Positions 1 through 7,861 of a DNA stretch of 13,059 nucleotides are shown one piece after another. The position numbers and the translations under genes are program-made. Origin of the DNA: an uncultured Rhizobiaceae group bacterium (GTDB lineage: Bacteria > Pseudomonadota > Alphaproteobacteria > Rhizobiales > Rhizobiaceae); contig CALAIO010000194.1 in the NCBI GenBank assembly GCA_937923355.1, forward strand, positions 1-13,059, written 5' to 3'. The first letter of the stretch is position 1. Every line of letters starts with the position of its first letter. The notes beneath the pieces are model-generated. The model was not told the DNA's origin and did no database searches. It worked only from the letters and a program-made list of their open reading frames with translations.

Positions 1-1116
1 ACTGGTGACGCCTTTGCTCTGCTAGAAACAAGCCCCGCATTAGATTATGCGCAATTTTTACGGATTCAAAAACTTACAGGGGGGCTCGTGCCCTCCTATG
101 GCAAACTCACATCTGTCGTGTCATCCGATATTGAAAAGCAAGATGATGGCTCCATCCGCGTTCGCTCTGATCTGACATATTTAACCTCCGTCGGAACGCG
201 CTTAGTTCAGCCCGACCATAAGCTCATAAATGGCCCTGAAGGACGCTGGTTAATTCAATATGCCCCGCCAGAAAAATCTTTAAGTGAGATATTAACTACC
301 GCTGACAGACGCCCTGAATTTCAGGATTTAACGGCACAACGCCTCTCCGCACCTACAGATCCTGTTCAGCGTTTAGCCCGTCCTAAGATTGAGCTGATGG
401 CCGCCGAATTTGTTGAACAAGACGGACGTATGTTTGTGACAGGGCGCATCAAAAATGTTTCAGAATTTCCAACATGCACCAAAGTCATGGCCGAAGCTAA
501 ATCCGAAGATCGTTCAATTATTCTCGAGCAGCATAAAGGTAGAATTGGCGCTCACCGTCTCTTACCTGGTGAGGCTTCTGCGTTTCGGATTGATTTCGAA
601 GGATATTTAAAAATCCAAGATCAAGCCTTCAATGCTGCCTATAATCCCGAGCAGTTTAGCGTCCCGAAATTAACTGATTTACCTGCCGAGGTTTCCTTAG
701 CTGTATCAACGACTGTCTGCTCGCCGACTTATTATAAGTCCCTAATCTTTGAAGACATAAAGGTTTCACAAGATGCCAATGGTCAGGCTTTGACTTTAAA
801 AGTCTCCAATTCAGGAACCGAAATTGTAAGTACTTTGCAGCTTAAACTATCTTATCTAGATAAGAACGAACGTTTGGCATGGGTGGAGTCATTCCATCTT
901 CAGAACAACCTTATTCCGGGTGAGCAACGCACAATCACTATTCCTCTTTCAGCCATGCCTAAAAATTCTGGCGTGCCCGTCAGTCGCATCACGATTAACG
1001 GAAAAGAAAATGGAATTGCGGCATCATCCATTTGGTCTTCCGGTGTTTTATTACCCGCCCAAGCAGGACAAATCCTCATCGATTATGATGCCATGATTTA
1101 CCGCCCTCTTGACTAA
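1..1116 (+). CDS. Unrecognised protein with NTF2-like and FxLYD-like segments (5'-truncated)
   Basis: The frame is open from base 1, so the gene begins outside the window. The GTG at 88 is an internal valine codon, because the frame reads on upstream (TGDAFALLETS...). 371 residues are visible, ending with TAG... at a TAA-proximal stop at 1114-1116. Roughly residues 1-90 resemble an NTF2/SnoaL-like fold, with a helical start and an aromatic 'GRWLIQY' strand. Residues about 133-201 have the shape of an FxLYD domain: a 'VTGRIKNVS' strand, hydrophobic strands, then 'LLPGEASAFRIDF'. A second similar beta domain follows at about 248-318, with 'LKVSNSGTE' and 'LIPGEQRTITIPL'. Such domains are usually extracytoplasmic, but no signal peptide can be checked here. 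It lies 176 bases before the export/acetylation operon on the same strand, but that operon has its own promoter. The domain calls are from pattern only, and I give no function. Confidence 0.8.
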   Translation, partial: TGDAFALLETSPALDYAQFLRIQKLTGGLVPSYGKLTSVVSSDIEKQDDGSIRVRSDLTYLTSVGTRLVQPDHKLINGPEGRWLIQYAPPEKSLSEILTTADRRPEFQDLTAQRLSAPTDPVQRLARPKIELMAAEFVEQDGRMFVTGRIKNVSEFPTCTKVMAEAKSEDRSIILEQHKGRIGAHRLLPGEASAFRIDFEGYLKIQDQAFNAAYNPEQFSVPKLTDLPAEVSLAVSTTVCSPTYYKSLIFEDIKVSQDANGQALTLKVSNSGTEIVSTLQLKLSYLDKNERLAWVESFHLQNNLIPGEQRTITIPLSAMPKNSGVPVSRITINGKENGIAASSIWSSGVLLPAQAGQILIDYDAMIYRPLD

Positions 1117-1150
1117 CCCCACATGTCATTAAGCCTATGCCTGATGTCGT

Positions 1151-1165
1151 TTTGCATTTTGCAAA
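1151..1165 (+). promoter_or_regulatory. LuxO-type enhancer site 1a
   Basis: A perfect inverted repeat, TTTGCA-TTT-TGCAAA. It contains a full TTGCA-N3-TGCAA, the pattern established for LuxO binding upstream of Vibrio qrr genes. Its centre (1158) lies 21 bp, two helical turns, from site 1b and about 115 bp upstream of the predicted sigma-54 transcription start. Binding by the LuxO-like activator of this window is inferred. Confidence 0.75.
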
Positions 1166-1171
1166 GCCCGC

Positions 1172-1186
1172 GCTGCATATTGCAAT
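1172..1186 (+). promoter_or_regulatory. LuxO-type enhancer site 1b
   Basis: GCTGCA-TAT-TGCAAT, which matches nine of the ten specified bases of TTGCA-N3-TGCAA. The centre is 1179. The distances onward to the IHF-like block (40 bp) and to the -24 GG (70 bp) are the same as in the promoter near 10100, which argues that this weaker copy is a real site. Confidence 0.7.
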
Positions 1187-1218
1187 GAATATTTCAAATT
1201 AAAGCTCCATTAACCATC

Positions 1219-1231
1219 TAAGTCATTGAAA
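1219..1231 (-). promoter_or_regulatory. Candidate IHF site between enhancer and promoter
   Basis: TAAGTCATTGAAA on the plus strand. Read on the minus strand it fits the IHF consensus WATCAA-N4-TTR with one mismatch. IHF commonly bends DNA between an activator site and a sigma-54 promoter, and this block lies in that place. A matching block (TAAGTAATTGTTT) is at the identical offset in the second promoter. The IHF identity is inferred from a loose consensus. Confidence 0.45.
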
Positions 1232-1246
1232 TTACGAGAGGCTCAA

Positions 1247-1263
1247 CTGGTCTGTCGATTGCA
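1247..1263 (+). promoter_or_regulatory. Sigma-54 (-24/-12) promoter of the export/acetylation operon
   Basis: CTGG-TCTGTCGA-TTGCA fits the sigma-54 pattern TGGCACG-N4-TTGCW, with GG (1249-1250) and GC (1261-1262) exactly 10 bases apart. The predicted start of transcription is near 1274. This leaves a leader of about 19 nt containing a GGAG ribosome site (1282-1285) before the ATG at 1293. The paired enhancer sites upstream support the call. Confidence 0.78.
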
Positions 1264-1292
1264 ACATCTATTCTGAAAAATGGAGTAGCTGT

Positions 1293-2783
1293 ATGACTAT
1301 CAAGACTAAAACACGAAACTTGAAATCCTCACTGATAGGCTGCGCCTTGCTGGCAACAACGGCGCTCACAGGGTGCGCAACGACAGCAGTGCAATATAAC
1401 GCAGACACTGTCTCTGGTGTTACTGATGCCGCGCTACGCCCCCAAGCTGCCGCGCTAGAGCTTACAGGACCTTTAAAAATTGATGATGTCCGCAACCGTA
1501 CTTTGGCACATAACTCAGAATACGCACGTGCTCAGACACAATTGATGGAAACCGTTCGCAAAGCAGGTCAGCGCGGAAAAGATCTTTTACCTCAGGTCTA
1601 TGCCAGCAGCTATGGTACATGGCGGAACAATGCGAGCGCGTCTGTTGGTATGAAAGTCGATGATACGTCGGGGTCAATGCCAAAGGATTTTTACACAGCA
1701 CAAGACCAAGCCATTGCGATTTCCAACTTCACAACAAGTTGGGATTTACTTGAGATTGGCTTAAGTGGCTTCAAAGCTAATCGCCGCGCAATAAATGCTT
1801 ATGCGCAAGGCGAGCAAAACCAATATCTCTGTAACAAACTTATGGTAGATGTTGAAAATGCTTATTGGCGAGCGGTTGCGTTTGAACAGGCTGAAAAAAA
1901 GGCTGACTGGTTGAAAGGCCGCGTCGCCTATGCCCTTACTCTTTCGGAGCAACGCGCTAACGAAAACCCGAAGAGCAAACTTCAGGAACTGATGTTCCAA
2001 CGTGAGCTTATCGACATCAATAGATGGTATCAGTCTCTATTCAGATCATTAGTATCTGCAAAACCGGAATTGGCGCGTTTGATGAACTTACCTGCGGGAA
2101 CGGAATTCGATCTGAAATCCACACGCCTACCGTCTGGCCTAGGGGAACTCGGCAAGCAAGACACCCTCAGCTTGATTACAGCAGCCTATAAAAACCGTCC
2201 TGAGATTCGTCAGTCGCTGTATAAATCAGACTTAACCGAACTTAAGAATGAGGAAGACCTATGGCGGCATTTACCCGCCATGCGTTTCTTCATCGGGGGC
2301 AATAGCAACACAAATAGCTTCGTCTTGAATTCAAATTTTGTTTCCGCAGGCGCTAGCCTCAGTTGGGATCTTCTCCGTCTGGGCCAAATTGGTGAAACCA
2401 AACGAAATGGCAAAATCGCTTTAGCAGAAGATAAGCGCCAGACCGAAATCTTGGCCAGCGCGATTATGGCACAAGTCATGATAGCTCGCGAGCAAATGCA
2501 CAAATTAGATTACGATCTAACGCTCGCTTGGAAGGCCCTCTCCATTCAAGGTGAAATCACTGATGACTTGAATATTGATGTCGTTTCCGGTGAAAAACCT
2601 GAGACTTACCTCGTCAAAGAAGAGTTAATGCGCGAGCTCTCTTTTATACGTGAGCAGATTGCACGCGCCGAATTACATACCGCTAAGGCTCGCCTACAAC
2701 AGAGCATCGGGATTGTTCCAACATGTCAATCACCCGCCCAATCTTTGTCCGCGTCAGTCTCTTCGGCGTCCTCAAGCACTTAA
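1293..2783 (+). CDS. TolC-family outer-membrane efflux lipoprotein
   Basis: A predicted outer-membrane channel of the OEP/TolC type, 496 aa, which is a usual length for the family. The N-terminus has a basic stretch, a hydrophobic core and a lipobox LTGC (Cys28), so it should be lipidated and anchored in the outer membrane. The rest has the long helical character of the family in two similar halves (about 60-290 and 290-475), with repeated 'AQ/R/E'-rich coiled segments such as 'LKVDVENAYWRA'-type and 'ILASAIMAQVMIAREQ'. The ATG at 1293 has GGAG seven bases upstream. It is first in the sigma-54 operon, 21 bases before the O-acyltransferase gene, so a role in exporting the modified polymer or an associated product is inferred. 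No inner-membrane fusion protein or pump is present in the window. Confidence 0.88.
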   Translation: MTIKTKTRNLKSSLIGCALLATTALTGCATTAVQYNADTVSGVTDAALRPQAAALELTGPLKIDDVRNRTLAHNSEYARAQTQLMETVRKAGQRGKDLLPQVYASSYGTWRNNASASVGMKVDDTSGSMPKDFYTAQDQAIAISNFTTSWDLLEIGLSGFKANRRAINAYAQGEQNQYLCNKLMVDVENAYWRAVAFEQAEKKADWLKGRVAYALTLSEQRANENPKSKLQELMFQRELIDINRWYQSLFRSLVSAKPELARLMNLPAGTEFDLKSTRLPSGLGELGKQDTLSLITAAYKNRPEIRQSLYKSDLTELKNEEDLWRHLPAMRFFIGGNSNTNSFVLNSNFVSAGASLSWDLLRLGQIGETKRNGKIALAEDKRQTEILASAIMAQVMIAREQMHKLDYDLTLAWKALSIQGEITDDLNIDVVSGEKPETYLVKEELMRELSFIREQIARAELHTAKARLQQSIGIVPTCQSPAQSLSASVSSASSST

Positions 2784-2804
2784 TTTACTTCTAGGACCGA
2801 TACG

Positions 2805-4274
2805 ATGCTTTTTACTGATCCTGTTTTTATAACGAAATTTTTGCCGCTCGTGCTTTTAGGTTTCTTTGCGACGCTATTTTCGAAAACGCGCTGGCATAGC
2901 CAAATTCTCCTCATTGGCGCCAGCCTGATTTTCTACAGCTGGTTCAAATCGGAATATCTTACCCTATTAGTTGGATCGATGACCGTAAACTACGTCCTCG
3001 CAAAGAAAATTTTGGCCCAACCGGGAACGGTAAAATCAAAGCGGGTTTTAGTTTTTGGGATTATTACAAATCTTATTTTATTGGGCGTCTATAAATACCT
3101 TGGGTTCCTGACGATAAACATCAATGCGATATTTGATATTGGTCTTCCCGACCCTGCATTATTACTGCCATTAGCCATATCGTTTTTCACCTTCCAACAG
3201 ATTTCTTATCTGTGTGATAGCCATGCCGGTAAGATGGAGGCCTCCTCTCACACCCCGCTTGAATATGCGCTTTTCGTAACTTTTTTCCCGCAGCTCATTG
3301 CTGGGCCCATTGTGCACCATGCGGAAATGATGCCTCAATTTCGTAAACAGGTTACGCCGAGTACACGTGCGATTATGTTTTGCGAAGGCTTATGTCTATT
3401 TGCACTAGGTTTATTTAAGAAACTTGCCATTGCAGACTCCATTGCTCCCTATGCCAATCTAGTATTTGCCTCTGTAGATGGCGGCGCAGACGTTACCGCT
3501 CTGACAGCGTGGGGCGGAGCTTTAGCTTATACATTTCAAATTTATTTTGATTTTTCCGGTTACTCTGACATGGCCATCGGTCTTGGATTGCTATTCGCTG
3601 TTAGATTACCTTGGAACTTTAACTCGCCCTATAAATCTGAAAACATGTCAGAGTTTTGGCGCCGGTGGCACATGACTCTCAGCCGTTGGTTACGCGATTA
3701 TCTTTACATCCCTTTGGGCGGAAACCGTCACGGAAAGGTTCGCCAATATATAAATAATTTTACCACAATGGTTCTTGGTGGATTATGGCACGGGGCGCAT
3801 TGGAACTTCATTATCTGGGGTGCACTCCACGGAGTTTACTTAATTGCCAACCAATTTGTGCGCGCAATCGCCAAATTCTTTGGTGTCCTGGATATCGTCG
3901 AAACAGCAAAGTCCATAAGGTTTACATCTTGGGCCATCACATTTTTAGCTGCCGTTATAGCCTGGGTCTTTTTCAGAGCGACAACAACATCGGGCGCATT
4001 ATCAATGATACAGAGCATGTTCGGCTTTTACCCTGTCGAAGCTCTTAATCACCAAGCCAATATTCAAACCATCCTTTGGGTTGCTCTGGCCGCACTGTCA
4101 GCATTTCTTTTGCCAAACACCAAAGAAATATCAGAACTTTTCCAAAAAGACTTAGTGAAGCGCTCATCAGCTATTCTTTGCGGATTAGGAACAGTTTCGG
4201 GTTTAGCCGCAGCGATGGCTTTCTTATCCTCCCTTAGCTTGACGCAATCCCCTTTCCTCTACTTCAATTTTTAA
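2805..4274 (+). CDS. MBOAT-family polysaccharide O-acyltransferase (AlgI-like)
   Basis: A polytopic inner-membrane O-acyltransferase, 489 aa, of the AlgI/DltB type. Family members move acyl (usually acetyl) groups across the membrane for transfer to an extracellular polymer. It has many hydrophobic segments and the diagnostic MBOAT blocks: 'FFPQLIAGPIV' (about 160-170), 'QIYFDFSGYSDMAIG' (about 245-259), 'FWRRWHMTLSRWLRDYLYIPLGG' region (284-306), and 'GLWHGAHWNFIIWGALHG' (326-343). The last carries the conserved histidine His329, with His342 nearby. The start has AGGA eight bases upstream. It sits between the TolC-like gene and the SGNH gene, 23 bases before the latter. The MBOAT-SGNH pairing matches AlgI with AlgJ/AlgX in alginate acetylation, but the polymer here is unknown. 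Confidence 0.93.
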   Translation: MLFTDPVFITKFLPLVLLGFFATLFSKTRWHSQILLIGASLIFYSWFKSEYLTLLVGSMTVNYVLAKKILAQPGTVKSKRVLVFGIITNLILLGVYKYLGFLTININAIFDIGLPDPALLLPLAISFFTFQQISYLCDSHAGKMEASSHTPLEYALFVTFFPQLIAGPIVHHAEMMPQFRKQVTPSTRAIMFCEGLCLFALGLFKKLAIADSIAPYANLVFASVDGGADVTALTAWGGALAYTFQIYFDFSGYSDMAIGLGLLFAVRLPWNFNSPYKSENMSEFWRRWHMTLSRWLRDYLYIPLGGNRHGKVRQYINNFTTMVLGGLWHGAHWNFIIWGALHGVYLIANQFVRAIAKFFGVLDIVETAKSIRFTSWAITFLAAVIAWVFFRATTTSGALSMIQSMFGFYPVEALNHQANIQTILWVALAALSAFLLPNTKEISELFQKDLVKRSSAILCGLGTVSGLAAAMAFLSSLSLTQSPFLYFNF

Positions 4275-4297
4275 TCCTAAACGTAGGAAATATAATC

Positions 4298-6394
4298 ATG
4301 ACAAATTTTCCTGACAAAGATGTTCTGGCTCAAAACGTTTCAGCATCTGCAAATGCATCTAAGCATTTATGTAAATTTCTTGCCTGCTTCATTGGTACAG
4401 CAGCTGTCTGTCTAAGTGCTTACACATTAACAGTGCATAGTCTCGTCCAAAACTCCGAAGTACCCGCGACTTATAAATGGTTCTTGCTCAAGGAGGTTCC
4501 CGGACCTCGGATCATATTTGAATCAGGATCGAACTCGCACCATGCAATCGATACAGACGCCGTAGGCGCTGCACTTGGAATGACCGCTATCAACATAGCG
4601 GATAATGGCGGCTATGCCCTTGAGGATAAGATAACCCGTCTTGAAACCTATGCTCGTCCCGGGGATGTTATCGTTCTCCCATTAGAATGGACATTCTATC
4701 ACCGTGAAAAACTGACTGATAATTATGTCGAAACACTCTTTACAGATAATCGAGATTACTATCGGTCAATGCCAATTATAAAACGAGTCAAACGAGCCCT
4801 TAGCTTACCGCCAGAAAAGGTCATTACTGAGCTAACGCAGAAAGACCTACGGCCTATTAAAGACATTGAATCACCTGCACAGGATTTATTCGTATCAGCT
4901 TTGACGCAAACAACGGGGCATCAATCACGAGAAAAAAGCTCAGGACCAGGTTTAGGTGTCGCTGAGCAAAGCTGTGACGATTATATTCTTGGAAGCTCTG
5001 CTCAAAGACGAAACCTCAAAATTGGCGAAAACCTAAAACCTGCACTAAGGCGGCTCGAAAAGCTAAAAAACCGCGGCATCGATATTCATTTTGCATGGCC
5101 CGTGCTTGTTGGAAAAGGCTGCTTGAACGACTCAGCTTATGTAAAAGACTTTCGTCAGGACATAGAAGAAGTTGTGAACAAAGCTGGTTTTGAGTTCTTA
5201 GGAACACCAGGGCAAAGCCTCTATGGTCAAGACTTACAGGACGATTCTCCCTACCATATTATTGCGAAAGGCACAGAGATACACACTCAGAAAATGATTG
5301 GGCATTTAAAGAGCCAAGGCTATGGCGAGCTTGGACAGCCTTTAGACATCAAAACTTTTGCGCGCCACAGGCTGTTAGAATTGGAGCTCGCGCAAGCGGC
5401 TCCACTGAAACAACCCGCCTTGCCGTTTGGCGAAGTCATTGCATTAGATGATAAGAATTTCAGGCCCCACATTGATTTTACGGCAGGATGGTGGGCCTTT
5501 GAAGCTTATGGGCGCTGGATGAGAGATAACCGTGCCATGTTTCGCGTAACCCTGCCTAAAGACCTTGATCAAAATTCGATCTTGGAAATCAAGGGCGTCA
5601 CTAAATCAGGACGCCTCGAACGCGCTGACGTTACCGTAAATGGAGAGGTGATTACCACTGGAATGTTTGGAGAAAACTCACCGCTACAGATTCCAATGTT
5701 AGGCCTACCGCAAGGCGAAGCGCTTTCGATTTTTATTTCATTACCAGAAGCTAGTGTTCCTCAAAGCCCACTTGAATTGGAAGAAAATGAAGACGCGCGT
5801 ACAATGACTCTGCATTTTCAAACTCTGCAGTTAATCGGTCAAGATATTGCGGCCACTGAAGATGTGGTAGAACCACCTTTAAAGAAATCTATTGTGGGTC
5901 AACAGGCATCTCATACCTTTGCAACATCACAATTCGAAACGGTAACCAGCAGTTCGCCATTAATGGACTGCGCACCAGTGGATACTTTACCAACTCTGAA
6001 TTCCACCTTTATCAAATATAGTCAGGGGTGGTGGGCCCAAGAGGCAACAGGTCGTTGGATGAAAGGGTCTCAAGCTGACTTGATATTGAACTTGCCTAGT
6101 GCGTCAAAGCATAGCGAAAACAATAGCTTTAACCTTAGACTTGAAGGCGACTTCTTTTTAGATAAACCCAAAGCCGTAAAGTTCTTAATTGATGGTCAGG
6201 AAACTGGCCCCGTTACAATTGCGGAAAATGGTATAATCTCTACATCATTTTATATTGAAACAGGTAGGCGCGAAGCAAGGGTGTCCCTTAAGCTCATAGG
6301 TGCCAGCCTGAAAAGTCCGCGACAATTAGGGCTGTCTCAAGATGAGAGAACTTTGACTTACTTTTTGAAATCCGCAGCAATTACAGCAACATAG
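4298..6394 (+). CDS. Membrane-anchored SGNH-type acyltransferase/esterase with two tandem C-terminal beta domains
   Basis: Probable periplasmic partner of the MBOAT protein, 698 aa. One membrane segment lies at about 23-46. The SGNH/AlgX-like region covers about 65-345: 'FESGSNSHH' (74-82) holds the candidate nucleophile Ser78 or Ser80, 'NIADNGG' (99-105) gives the Asn/Gly block, 'PGDVIVLPLEW' (121-131) is a core strand, and 'DDSPYH' (315-320) supplies the Asp316-His320 pair. Two related domains follow. Each begins with GWWA-x-E-A-x-GRWM (397-408 and 577-588) and ends with an SP-x8-D-x-RT motif (about 490-502 and 673-685), 180 residues apart. A domain of this kind occurs at the C-terminus of some bacterial polysaccharide glycosyltransferases and is probably sugar-binding. 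AGGAAA precedes the start. The gene ends 10 bases from the convergent regulator gene. SGNH membership is well supported; the substrate is not known. Confidence 0.82.
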   Translation: MTNFPDKDVLAQNVSASANASKHLCKFLACFIGTAAVCLSAYTLTVHSLVQNSEVPATYKWFLLKEVPGPRIIFESGSNSHHAIDTDAVGAALGMTAINIADNGGYALEDKITRLETYARPGDVIVLPLEWTFYHREKLTDNYVETLFTDNRDYYRSMPIIKRVKRALSLPPEKVITELTQKDLRPIKDIESPAQDLFVSALTQTTGHQSREKSSGPGLGVAEQSCDDYILGSSAQRRNLKIGENLKPALRRLEKLKNRGIDIHFAWPVLVGKGCLNDSAYVKDFRQDIEEVVNKAGFEFLGTPGQSLYGQDLQDDSPYHIIAKGTEIHTQKMIGHLKSQGYGELGQPLDIKTFARHRLLELELAQAAPLKQPALPFGEVIALDDKNFRPHIDFTAGWWAFEAYGRWMRDNRAMFRVTLPKDLDQNSILEIKGVTKSGRLERADVTVNGEVITTGMFGENSPLQIPMLGLPQGEALSIFISLPEASVPQSPLELEENEDARTMTLHFQTLQLIGQDIAATEDVVEPPLKKSIVGQQASHTFATSQFETVTSSSPLMDCAPVDTLPTLNSTFIKYSQGWWAQEATGRWMKGSQADLILNLPSASKHSENNSFNLRLEGDFFLDKPKAVKFLIDGQETGPVTIAENGIISTSFYIETGRREARVSLKLIGASLKSPRQLGLSQDERTLTYFLKSAAITAT

Positions 6395-6404
6395 AAGATG
6401 TAGT

Positions 6405-7853
6405 TCAGGCGTTAACGGCACTTTCTTCTTGAATCCATGTTTCACGTTTACGATAAATTGTAGACGGACTCAGTTGAAGAATTTGTGATGCTTTTGGAAT
6501 ACTTCCATTGCAAGATTCGATAACAGCTTCGATTATGTATTGTTCAATCGTGGTCATCGGCTGATGAATATCAACTGTCACAGTCGTTTTCATAGATTGC
6601 TGAGGCGTGATGAGACGATTGGAGCTTGCCAGACCCACTAATTGGTAGTCTTCGTTCGCTGAAGCCTCCGCAGGGACAGCATTAAGCTTCAACATGTGAG
6701 GCTCTAACGCCACGCCGTCATGGACAACAACTGCTTTTCGAACCGCGTTCTGCAATTCACGTATATTGCCTGGCCAATGATAATCCAACATCAGGCGCTG
6801 GGTTTCAGGAGAAATAGATTTAAACTGCTTTCCTTCTTCAGCAGCGAAGGTCGCCAAGAAATTCTCACCTAATAAAATGACGTCTTTACCCCGATGAGAT
6901 AATGGCGGCAGTTCTATCGAAAGCACATCAAGACGATAGAATAAATCTTCACGGAACCGTTTCTCCGCCACTTCAACCATAGGGTTTCGGTTGGTTGCGC
7001 AGACGATACGCACATCCACATCTTCCGACCAATCACTGCCGACGCGTTTGATTTGACCCGTTTGCAAGAAACGTAAAAGTTTTGCTTGAAGGTTGATATC
7101 CATTTCACAGATTTCATCTAAGAAAAGTGTTCCGCCATTGGCTTGGCTGGCTGCGCCTTTTCTGGCCTCTTGAGCCCCCGTAAAGGCGCCTTTGACATGC
7201 CCAAAAATTTCAGATTCAATCAAATTTTCCGGGAGCGCCGCGCAGTTTAGTGCTATAAATGGCGCATCACGGCGATCACTGACTTTATGGATGGCCTGCG
7301 CCGTGACTTCTTTACCTGTACCGGACTCCCCCGTAATAAAAACAGCTGCATTTGAGTTAGCAACGTTTTGGATCATTTTATAAACGGCCAGCATAGGAGC
7401 CGATTCACCTGTAAACCCTGGAATGGGATCGGTACTCATTCCCTTTTTCAAAACTTGAACAGTTGTCGTAAGATGAGTGCGTTCCAAAGCATTCTTAACT
7501 GTCGTTAATAGCTTTTCTGTGGGAAATGGCTTAATCAAGAAGTCATAAGCTCCCGAGCGCATAGCATCGACTGCCGTATTTACTGAGCCATTAGCTGTTA
7601 TAACAATAAACGTGATATTATGGCTTGTTCCTTCCATCTCCTGGATAATGTCCAATCCATTCATGTCCGGGAGCTGAAGATCAAGGAGAACCGTTGTTAC
7701 CTGCCCTTTGCGAAGCTCAATCAGAGCATGGCTACCAGATTGACAAATTTCAGAACTGATTCCAGCTTTTTTTAAGTGCTGTTGATACATCAACGCCATA
7801 GATAGCGTATCTTCAATAATCAACACATCGGGCGTTGCGCTCTTTCCAGACAT
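6405..7853 (-). CDS. LuxO/SypG-type sigma-54-dependent response regulator
   Basis: An NtrC-family activator, 482 aa, with three domains. The receiver (about 8-122) has the acidic pair Glu14/Asp15, phospho-acceptor Asp58, Thr86 and Lys108. The AAA+ domain (about 147-385) has Walker A GESGTGK (175-181), the sigma-54 contact loop GAFTGA (222-227) and Walker B GGTLFLDE (240-247). The Fis-type helix-turn-helix lies at about 434-474. All residues needed for phosphorylation, ATP hydrolysis and sigma-54 contact are present. An AGGTGA ribosome site overlaps the end of the upstream kinase gene, with only 8 bases between the genes, so the pair is co-transcribed. The two sigma-54 promoters in this window carry LuxO-type TTGCA-N3-TGCAA sites and are its likely targets. 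It resembles LuxO and SypG (the Vibrio fischeri syp activator); orthology to either is inferred only. Confidence 0.93.
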   Translation of the reverse strand: MSGKSATPDVLIIEDTLSMALMYQQHLKKAGISSEICQSGSHALIELRKGQVTTVLLDLQLPDMNGLDIIQEMEGTSHNITFIVITANGSVNTAVDAMRSGAYDFLIKPFPTEKLLTTVKNALERTHLTTTVQVLKKGMSTDPIPGFTGESAPMLAVYKMIQNVANSNAAVFITGESGTGKEVTAQAIHKVSDRRDAPFIALNCAALPENLIESEIFGHVKGAFTGAQEARKGAASQANGGTLFLDEICEMDINLQAKLLRFLQTGQIKRVGSDWSEDVDVRIVCATNRNPMVEVAEKRFREDLFYRLDVLSIELPPLSHRGKDVILLGENFLATFAAEEGKQFKSISPETQRLMLDYHWPGNIRELQNAVRKAVVVHDGVALEPHMLKLNAVPAEASANEDYQLVGLASSNRLITPQQSMKTTVTVDIHQPMTTIEQYIIEAVIESCNGSIPKASQILQLSPSTIYRKRETWIQEESAVNA

Positions 7854-7861
7854 TTTATCAC

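Noticed and set aside
88..90. GTG as the start codon of the first gene
   Set aside because: The frame stays open to base 1 with protein-like composition and there is no ribosome site before 88, so the gene is simply cut by the window edge.
1117..1150. Terminator after the first gene
   Set aside because: The pairing around CATGTCA and TGATGTC is imperfect and no T-rich tail follows a stable stem.
1187..1292. Qrr-like small RNA behind the LuxO-type promoters
   Set aside because: In both promoters the predicted start is only about 20-25 nt from a start codon with a ribosome site, leaving no room for a separate sRNA gene before the coding region.
5016..5207. Antisense open frame inside the SGNH gene, and similar frames opposite the channel, kinase and transposase genes
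   Set aside because: They lie wholly within strongly supported genes in other frames, lack ribosome sites and have no recognisable protein character.
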